Part shown: piece by piece, positions 19,950 to 25,238 of the stretch | Layout: the number at the start of each line of letters is the position of its first letter | How positions within the stretch are numbered: the stretch's first letter is position 1 | From: Oscillospiraceae bacterium | Lineage (GTDB): Bacteria; Bacillota; Clostridia; Oscillospirales; JAKOTC01 | DNA length: 25,238 nt | Direction: 5' to 3' | Assembly: GCA_035353335.1 (NCBI GenBank) | Contig: DAOPZJ010000033.1 | Coordinates: forward strand, 3,083 to 28,320 | Notes under the pieces: model-generated | The model's input: the letters and a program-made list of their open reading frames with translations, nothing else | Databases searched by the model: none | Told to the model about the DNA's origin: nothing | Program-made: the position numbers and the translations under genes

Positions 19950-22022
19950 ATGGGTATACTGACAAATTCGATTACCAAATACAGAAAGACCATCATCATC
20001 TTTTTTGGAATCGTCACGATTATTTGCGGAATTCTCTCGGGATTGGTTTCTGTCAATTACGATCTGAAGGATTATCTGCCCAAAGACGCAAAGTCGACGC
20101 AGGCATTGGATATTATGACGTCTGAGTTCTCCGGCGAACTTCCTAATGCCCGTGTGATGATCAATAATGTCACCGCACGCGAAGCGCTCGAATACAAAGA
20201 GAAGCTCGCCGAGGTCAGGGGCGTCACCTCGGTGACATGGCTGGATGATGCGGTCGGCAAAGAGACGCTCGGCTCCGTTCCGCTCGAATATCTGGATCAG
20301 GGTCTTGTGAAGAATTATTATATCGGCGGCAGCGCGCTGTTTTCGGTTTCGATTAAAAACGGCAAGGAACAGAGCACCGTCAGCGCTATCAAAGCCCTGA
20401 TCGGCGACGGCGGCAACGCCATATCCGGAGACGCCGTGAACACAGCCGCCGCACAGGAGATGTCGACGTCCGAAGTCGTGAAAGCGATGGCAATTCTGAT
20501 TCCGATCATCATCTTGATTCTGGTCTTGTCCACGTCTTCGTGGATTGAACCGGTTTTATTTTTGCTCTCCATCGGCATTGCGGTTGTGATCAACATGGGC
20601 AGCAACCTGATTTTCGGACAGGTCTCATTTATCTCCAATGCCATCAGCCCCATTTTACAAATGGCTGTCTCGCTCGATTATGCGATCTTCTTAATGCACA
20701 GTTTTAAAGACTTGCGGCAGAGATACGAGCCGCAGGAAGCAATGAAACGGGCAATTAAAAAATCATTTGCTGCGGTCGCCGCAAGCGCCGCGACAACCGT
20801 GATCGGCTTTGCAGCGCTGGCGTTTATGCGCTTCGGAATCGGGTTTGACTTAGCCGCTTCGCTCGTCAAAGGCGTCACGCTGAGCTTTATATCCGTCATG
20901 GTATTCCTGCCGGCTATGACGCTCGTTAGTTATAAATTGATCGATAAGACCAAACATAAGCCCTTTTTCTTCAACCTGAAGAATTCGGGTAAGGTACTGA
21001 TGAAAATCAGTACACCGATTTTGATTTTAGCCGTGCTGGTCGCAGTCCCCTGCTTCCTTGCGCAGTCGCGGGTCAGTTTTAAATACGGCATGAGCGAAAT
21101 TGCGAATGTGTCGAGGGTCGCCGTTGACAATACGGCGATCAACGACAAATTCGGAACCGAAAACCAGCTCGTACTTTTAGTGAAAAGAGGCGACGCCGGT
21201 ACCGAAAAGCAACTTTGCAATGAGCTTTCGAATGTCCCGCATGTGACATCGGTGATTTCCTATGTAAATGCCGTCGATTCGGAGATTCCGCCCGAATACC
21301 TTTCCGGCGATGTCGCGAACCAATTCTACTCGAAGAATTATGCCCGGATCATTTTGTATACCGATCTTCCGGAAGAGGGCGACATGACCTTTACCGCCGT
21401 ACAGAAAATAACGGACATCACGGCAAAATATTATGACACTTCCTATTTGACGGGACAGAGCGCCGTATTATACGATATCAAAAACGTCGTCTCAACCGAT
21501 ACCACCGTGGTCAATTTGATTGCGATCATCGGGATATTCGTGGTCTTGCTGATCACATTCAAGTCAATCACCGTCCCGTTCCTGCTGTTGTTTACGATCG
21601 AGACCGCCATCTGGGTCAACCTCTCGTTCGCCTATTTCGGAGGGCAGTCGTTCAACTTCATCGGCTATCTGGTCATCAGCACGGTGCAGCTCGGCGCAAC
21701 GGTCGATTATGCGATTTTGATGACCGACCGCTATCTGCACAACCGAAAAACCCTTCCGAAAAAGGAGGCCATGAAAACCACGCTCGGCAGCAATTTGCCC
21801 GCCGTGCTGACTTCTGCGGCGATTCTCTCGACCGCCGGTTTCATTCTGGCCATGACCTCCACCAACCCCATCATATCGGAACTCGGCACTTTGCTCGGCA
21901 GAGGAACGCTGTTGTCATTCTTTATGGTCATCTGTGTCTTGCCGGAGTTGCTGGTGTTGTTCGATAAAATCATTCAAAAAACTACTTTAAATTCCAAAGA
22001 AAAAACTGACGAAAAGCGATAA
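19950..22022 (+). CDS. MMPL/RND family transporter
   Basis: A 690-residue export protein of the MMPL branch of the RND superfamily, with the two-fold repeat of membrane helices expected: helix 1 at about 14-34, an extracytoplasmic domain to about 175, five helices, helix 7 near 350-368, a second extracytoplasmic domain to about 500, then five more helices. The paired proton-relay motifs known from MmpL3, Asp-Tyr in helices 4 and 10, are visible as MAVSLDYAIFLMHSF and LGATVDYAILMTDRY. Such proteins move lipids, drugs or lipopeptides. GAGG lies 6 bases before the ATG. The next gene starts 14 bases after its stop, and a TetR gene diverges upstream. The substrate is unknown. Confidence 0.92.
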   Translation: MGILTNSITKYRKTIIIFFGIVTIICGILSGLVSVNYDLKDYLPKDAKSTQALDIMTSEFSGELPNARVMINNVTAREALEYKEKLAEVRGVTSVTWLDDAVGKETLGSVPLEYLDQGLVKNYYIGGSALFSVSIKNGKEQSTVSAIKALIGDGGNAISGDAVNTAAAQEMSTSEVVKAMAILIPIIILILVLSTSSWIEPVLFLLSIGIAVVINMGSNLIFGQVSFISNAISPILQMAVSLDYAIFLMHSFKDLRQRYEPQEAMKRAIKKSFAAVAASAATTVIGFAALAFMRFGIGFDLAASLVKGVTLSFISVMVFLPAMTLVSYKLIDKTKHKPFFFNLKNSGKVLMKISTPILILAVLVAVPCFLAQSRVSFKYGMSEIANVSRVAVDNTAINDKFGTENQLVLLVKRGDAGTEKQLCNELSNVPHVTSVISYVNAVDSEIPPEYLSGDVANQFYSKNYARIILYTDLPEEGDMTFTAVQKITDITAKYYDTSYLTGQSAVLYDIKNVVSTDTTVVNLIAIIGIFVVLLITFKSITVPFLLLFTIETAIWVNLSFAYFGGQSFNFIGYLVISTVQLGATVDYAILMTDRYLHNRKTLPKKEAMKTTLGSNLPAVLTSAAILSTAGFILAMTSTNPIISELGTLLGRGTLLSFFMVICVLPELLVLFDKIIQKTTLNSKEKTDEKR

Positions 22023-22036
22023 GGAGAACCGCAAAT

Positions 22037-23644
22037 ATGAAAAAAATTCTCTCGGCCTTTTTGGCTATGACCTTTCTTACCGCAATGCTGATCCCGACTT
22101 TTTCCGGTGAGGGTACACCGTCAAATCCGGCTGTGCAGTCCGCGACTGTTCAATCCGGGACTGCGACAGTGACTGATGCCAACACGAATTCAACCGGAAA
22201 AGAAGAAGTTGTCTACGGTATTTTGAATACAGAAGGCTCTGTCAAAAACATTTATGTCGTGAATATCTTCGGCAGCGGCAAATTCACCGACTACGGCAAT
22301 TACACCGAAATCAAAAATCTGACCGATACCGTGAAGATCACCCAAAGCGGCGATACCGTCACCGCGCAGTCCGGCGCACAGCGGTTTTCCTATCAAGGTA
22401 CGCTTGCGTCGAAGGACCTGCCGTGGACAATTGCGATCAAATACTTTCTGAACGGCACGGAGATCTCTCCGTCGCAGCTGGCGGGAAAAAGCGGCCCATT
22501 GGAAATCAAGCTCTCCGTCACAAAGAACAACGTCATTCAAAGCAGCTTTTCCGAAAATTTTGCACTTCAAATCGCAGTGACGCTGGATGAGACGCTTTGT
22601 AATAACATCAAAGCCGACGGCGCAACGGCAGCGGAGGCCGCAGGAAGCCGCCAATTATCGTATATCGTACTTCCCGGCAAAACCGAGGACATCTTGATCA
22701 CCGCGGATGTGCATGAATTTGAGATGGATCCGATCACGATCAACGGAATCAAGATGGTGTTTGATCTCGGAATCGATACAAGCGCCTATACCGATCAGTT
22801 TTCAGAGTTATCCGATGCCGCGAAATCGCTTGACGACGGCGCGGGCAAACTCTCGGACGGCGCGACGAAACTCGCAGACGGTATCAACAGCTATACCGAG
22901 GGATTAAAGGCCTATAAAGACGGTCTTTCCGCGCTTGTGGCGGGAGCCGCCGATTTGAAAACCGGAACGACTTCCCTCAACGACGGGCTTGCCCAACTGA
23001 CGGGGCAAAATTCGTCACTGGTTATGGGCGCTTTGTCGATTCAGCAAGCCGCGTTTGACACGGTGAACACACAATTGAAGGGCACCGGCGTTCCCACTTT
23101 GACGCCGGATAATTATTCTGCCGTATTATCCGCAATTCCGACGATGGCTGCGGTTAAGACGCAGCTTGACAACACGGTGCAATTTACACAAGGTATCTTC
23201 CAATATACCGACGGCGTATATAAACTCTCTGCGGGCGCTAAAACGCTCTCCGGCGGGACTTCGGACTTGTATAACGGACTTGTCAAAATCAACGCGTCGG
23301 CGCAGCAGCTATATGACGGAGCGGTCACATTGAATCATGCGGTTAAGGAGCTGAAGAACGGACTCGCGGAGTATAAAAACGGCACCAAAGCGCTCAAAGA
23401 TGGCACTGCCGATATGGACAAACAGGCAATTTCCAAAATTGACGAGATGCTTTCCGAACTCACGGGCGGCGATACCGCGATCAAATCGTTTGTCTCAGAG
23501 AAAAACACCGCCGTCAACGCCGTGCAGTTTGTGTTAAAAACAGAGGCAATCGAGGCCGAAAAGGCAGAAGTGACCGAGCCCGTCCAGACCGTCACCGAGA
23601 CTTTTTGGGATCGGATTTTGAACTTGTTCGGGATTAAGAAATAA
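22037..23644 (+). CDS. Exported YhgE-like repeat/coiled-coil protein, probable MMPL partner
   Basis: A 535-residue secreted protein. It begins with a signal peptide (KK then a hydrophobic run to about residue 22, with likely cleavage near GEG) and has no cysteine lipobox. Residues 30-250 are strand-rich. Residues 256-322 and 383-465 hold heptad-like repeats of the pattern L-x-D/N-G-x-x-x-L, for example DDGAGKLSDGATKLADG, typical of YhgE/Pip-like and other long extracytoplasmic helical proteins. It ends in ETFWDRILNLFGIKK without a further clear membrane helix. AAGGAG lies 10 bases before the ATG, overlapping the transporter stop region. A strong terminator follows. A role as a periplasm-equivalent adaptor for the MMPL pump is inferred from position only. 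Confidence 0.75.
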   Translation: MKKILSAFLAMTFLTAMLIPTFSGEGTPSNPAVQSATVQSGTATVTDANTNSTGKEEVVYGILNTEGSVKNIYVVNIFGSGKFTDYGNYTEIKNLTDTVKITQSGDTVTAQSGAQRFSYQGTLASKDLPWTIAIKYFLNGTEISPSQLAGKSGPLEIKLSVTKNNVIQSSFSENFALQIAVTLDETLCNNIKADGATAAEAAGSRQLSYIVLPGKTEDILITADVHEFEMDPITINGIKMVFDLGIDTSAYTDQFSELSDAAKSLDDGAGKLSDGATKLADGINSYTEGLKAYKDGLSALVAGAADLKTGTTSLNDGLAQLTGQNSSLVMGALSIQQAAFDTVNTQLKGTGVPTLTPDNYSAVLSAIPTMAAVKTQLDNTVQFTQGIFQYTDGVYKLSAGAKTLSGGTSDLYNGLVKINASAQQLYDGAVTLNHAVKELKNGLAEYKNGTKALKDGTADMDKQAISKIDEMLSELTGGDTAIKSFVSEKNTAVNAVQFVLKTEAIEAEKAEVTEPVQTVTETFWDRILNLFGIKK

Positions 23645-23657
23645 AAATAACATAATA

Positions 23658-23694
23658 AAAAAGGAACCTTCGAAAACTCCGAAGGTTCCTTTTT
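23658..23694. terminator. Strong bidirectional terminator between the MMPL operon and tRNA-Thr
   Basis: A perfect 15-bp stem pairs 23658-23672 with 23680-23694 around a 7-base loop. Both ends have T runs on the proper strand, so it stops the transporter operon on the plus strand and the tRNA transcript on the minus strand. Confidence 0.93.
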
Positions 23695-23698
23695 GTTT

Positions 23699-23774
23699 TG
23701 GAGCTGGCAAAGTGATTCGAACACTCGACCTGCTGATTACGAATCAGCTGCTCTACCGACTGAGCTATGCCAGC
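23699..23774 (-). tRNA. tRNA-Thr (anticodon CGT)
   Basis: Read on the minus strand the 76 bases fold perfectly: acceptor GCTGGCA with TGCCAGC, D stem GCTC with GAGC, anticodon stem GCTGA with TCAGC around loop TTCGTAA, variable loop AGGTC, and T stem GAGTG with CACTT around TTCGAAT. The anticodon CGT reads ACG threonine codons. The 3' CCA is encoded (23701-23699) after discriminator T at 23702, as is common in Firmicutes. Confidence 0.97.
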
Positions 23775-23785
23775 AAACGCGCATT

Positions 23786-23814
23786 ATTTTAGCATGTTCC
23801 CGCCCTTTTGTCAA
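23786..23814 (-). promoter_or_regulatory. Predicted promoter of tRNA-Thr
   Basis: On the minus strand a perfect TTGACA (23809-23814) and TAAAAT (23786-23791) are 17 bases apart, about 12 bases before the mature 5' end. Confidence 0.82.
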
Positions 23815-23862
23815 CTCCGATTTTCACTTTACAAATTTTCGGAATTATTTTACTGTTACCCC

Positions 23863-23891
23863 TTGACAAATAAATGTTACAGTAGTAACAT
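23863..23891 (+). promoter_or_regulatory. Predicted promoter of the blaI-blaR1 operon
   Basis: A perfect TTGACA (23863-23868) and TAACAT (23886-23891) are 17 bases apart. The -10 overlaps the first BlaI box. Confidence 0.65.
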
Positions 23892-23912
23892 ATAGCTAGT
23901 TACAGATGTAAC
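23876..23912. promoter_or_regulatory. Two BlaI/MecI-type operators
   Basis: GTTACAGTAGTAAC (23876-23889) and GTTACAGATGTAAC (23899-23912) are dyads of the TACA/TGTA type bound by BlaI and MecI, with centres 23 bp apart. The first covers the spacer and -10 of the promoter, the second the transcript start, as in known autoregulated bla/mec systems. A third half-site, CTGTTACC, lies near 23853-23860. Confidence 0.8.
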
Positions 23913-23947
23913 GCCAAAAATAAATGATAAATGCGAGGGAAAACCGT

Positions 23948-24337
23948 ATGAATGATAAGTCCCATAAGATCACAGATTCTGAGGCAGAGGTCATGAAAAT
24001 TCTCTGGGCTGCCGAAAAATCTTTACCTGTCTCGACTCTCACCGAAGAACTTTCTAAAAAATGCGGTTGGGATTCTTCTACATCCCGTACATTGCTACGC
24101 CGTCTTTGTCAAAAAGGTGCTGTTCTGACTGAGAAGAAAGAAGTTTATTTTTATTCGCCTGCCGTTACCGAGCAGGAATATAATTTTGCCAACACACAGC
24201 AACTGATCGACCGGCTCTACGCAGGCAGCGCGAAAGACCTAGTTGCTGCGTTACTCTCTCAAAAGAAACTGGGTGACGATGATATTGCCGAGCTGCGGGA
24301 GATGTTCAAGGTGGATAACACGGAGGACAAAAAATGA
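23948..24337 (+). CDS. blaI: BlaI/MecI/CopY-family transcriptional repressor
   Basis: A 129-residue repressor. The winged-helix domain covers about 8-72 (ITDSEAEVMKILWAAEKSLP, then STSRTLLRRLCQKGAVL with the wing EKKEVYFYSP), and the C-terminal helices NFANTQQLIDRLYAGSAKDLVAALL form the dimerisation part that is cleaved on induction in the staphylococcal proteins. It represses its own operon by binding the operators at 23876-23912. The ATG at 23948 is chosen because GAGGG lies 8 bases upstream; the in-frame ATG at 23924 has no ribosome site. The stop overlaps the start of the sensor gene (ATGA). Confidence 0.93.
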   Translation: MNDKSHKITDSEAEVMKILWAAEKSLPVSTLTEELSKKCGWDSSTSRTLLRRLCQKGAVLTEKKEVYFYSPAVTEQEYNFANTQQLIDRLYAGSAKDLVAALLSQKKLGDDDIAELREMFKVDNTEDKK

Positions 24338-25238
24338 ACGAGTTTACATTGCTGCTATTATCCCTTTCGCTGTCGGGAACTGTAATCGCGGGACTCTGTT
24401 TCGCCGTAAAAGCGATCTGGAGGAAAAAGCTCTCAAAATCGGTGCTCTATTATCTGTGGCTGATTGCACTGGTGCGGTTGGTGCTGCCGTTCTCGTTTGA
24501 GGGCGCGCTGCTCAACCGGATTTATGAGGGCAACAAACAAACGGCTGCTTCAACAGTTTCAATCGAATCTACAACGAAAATTTCGACAGCTCAGACGGCT
24601 GTTTCAATTCCGACCGCTTCAGCATTGAATTCTGTGCAGTATTTTGAAACTGTTTCTTCTCCCGCGGCTGTTTCGGTTATCACACCTGCGGCAGATTCTG
24701 CCGATATGCCGGTAATGGCCCCAACGATTACAACCCCTTACAAGTTTTTTAGTTTCACAACTTTTATTTTCTATCTCTGGATAGCTGGATTTACGGCATT
24801 TTGCGTATTCACTCTAACGAGTTACGGCAGATTCATCGCAAAGCTGAAAAAGGCTAATCGGCAAGCTGATGAAAATGTACTTCAAATCGGTAAGCAATTC
24901 GGATGCAAAATTAAAATTTATCAAAACCCCCTTGCGAAGACGCCTATGTTGATCGGATTCTTCCGACAGAGTATCATTCTTCCCGATATTATTTTTTCAG
25001 AAGATGAATTGAGAGGGGCTATTGTTCACGAACTGACCCACAAACTCCGCCATGATCTGCTCTATAAATGGTTCGCGATGTTTGCCAATGCAATACACTG
25101 GTTCAATCCGGCTGCATGGCTCATCCGCCTTGAAATGAGCTGCGCCTGCGAATTATCATGCGATGAAGCAATTATTAAAAATTTAGAAGCAAAAGAAAAA
25201 CAGACCTACGGCGAGACGCTGATCAATCTCGCCGCAGC
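24334..25238 (+). CDS. blaR1: BlaR1/MecR1-type M56 membrane metalloprotease sensor, 3' part cut by window end
   Basis: 301 residues are visible with the frame open to the window end. Helices at about 4-24 and 36-52 are followed by an extracytoplasmic Ser/Thr/Ala/Val-rich segment (about 63-140), helix 3 near 145-165 and the zinc protease domain with His232-Glu233-x-x-His236 (VHELTHKLRHDLLYKW) and the third ligand Glu273 in SCACELSCDEA. Sensing of beta-lactam or wall stress leads to cleavage of BlaI. GGAGG lies 7 bases before the ATG, which overlaps the blaI stop. The C-terminal sensor domain is not in the window, so whether it binds penicillin or another ligand cannot be told. Confidence 0.92.
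   Translation, partial: MNEFTLLLLSLSLSGTVIAGLCFAVKAIWRKKLSKSVLYYLWLIALVRLVLPFSFEGALLNRIYEGNKQTAASTVSIESTTKISTAQTAVSIPTASALNSVQYFETVSSPAAVSVITPAADSADMPVMAPTITTPYKFFSFTTFIFYLWIAGFTAFCVFTLTSYGRFIAKLKKANRQADENVLQIGKQFGCKIKIYQNPLAKTPMLIGFFRQSIILPDIIFSEDELRGAIVHELTHKLRHDLLYKWFAMFANAIHWFNPAAWLIRLEMSCACELSCDEAIIKNLEAKEKQTYGETLINLAA

Overview
The window looks like chromosome of a low-to-mid GC Gram-positive anaerobe, most likely Clostridia (Oscillospirales-like). This is an inference from gene content: RNase M5, a BlaI/BlaR1 pair, a tRNA gene with encoded CCA, strong Shine-Dalgarno sites, consensus sigma-A promoters and intracellular GH29/GH38/GH95 glycosidases. I see no prophage, insertion sequence, CRISPR array or rRNA. 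The standard genetic code fits throughout.

Left part (1-9154), sugar and glycan metabolism. A GH38 alpha-mannosidase leaves the window on the left. It diverges from a four-gene operon: TIM-barrel sugar isomerase/epimerase, AlkZ-related protein, NUDIX hydrolase and DUF2461 protein. The two promoters share a repeat-rich control region. This operon converges, across a bidirectional terminator, on a minus-strand group: GH95 fucosidase, then NAD-dependent epimerase, then GH29 alpha-L-fucosidase. Neither fucosidase nor the visible N-terminus of the mannosidase has an export signal, so imported oligosaccharides are probably processed in the cytoplasm. GH95 diverges from an XRE-type regulator that carries eight 15-residue beta-solenoid-like repeats. 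Their back-to-back promoters lie beside two operator-like palindromes exactly 21 bp apart.

Middle part (9175-16662), housekeeping. A terminator and a near-consensus promoter precede alaS, a HIT-family hydrolase, an APRT-like phosphoribosyltransferase, ComEC/Rec2, DNA polymerase III delta (holA) and RNase M5 (rnmV), all on the plus strand and tightly spaced. The ComEC has lost the metal-binding motif of its C-terminal metallo-beta-lactamase-like domain.

Right part (16640-25238), envelope and defence-type functions. A minus-strand operon encodes a GT2-GtrA fusion glycosyltransferase, an anchored phosphodiester-glycosidase-domain protein and a small four-helix membrane protein. It suggests envelope glycan decoration. 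A TetR regulator then diverges from an MMPL/RND transporter and an exported coiled-coil-like partner; overlapping divergent promoters and CAACA/TGTTG operators make this a self-contained regulated export module. A bidirectional terminator separates it from tRNA-Thr(CGT). The window ends in a blaI-blaR1 pair with two clear BlaI-type operators; blaR1 is cut by the window end.

The most unusual items are the regulator with the beta-solenoid-like tail and its paired operators, the ComEC with a degenerate nuclease-like domain, and the MMPL plus exported repeat-protein module. All family assignments come from reading motifs; no database search was run.
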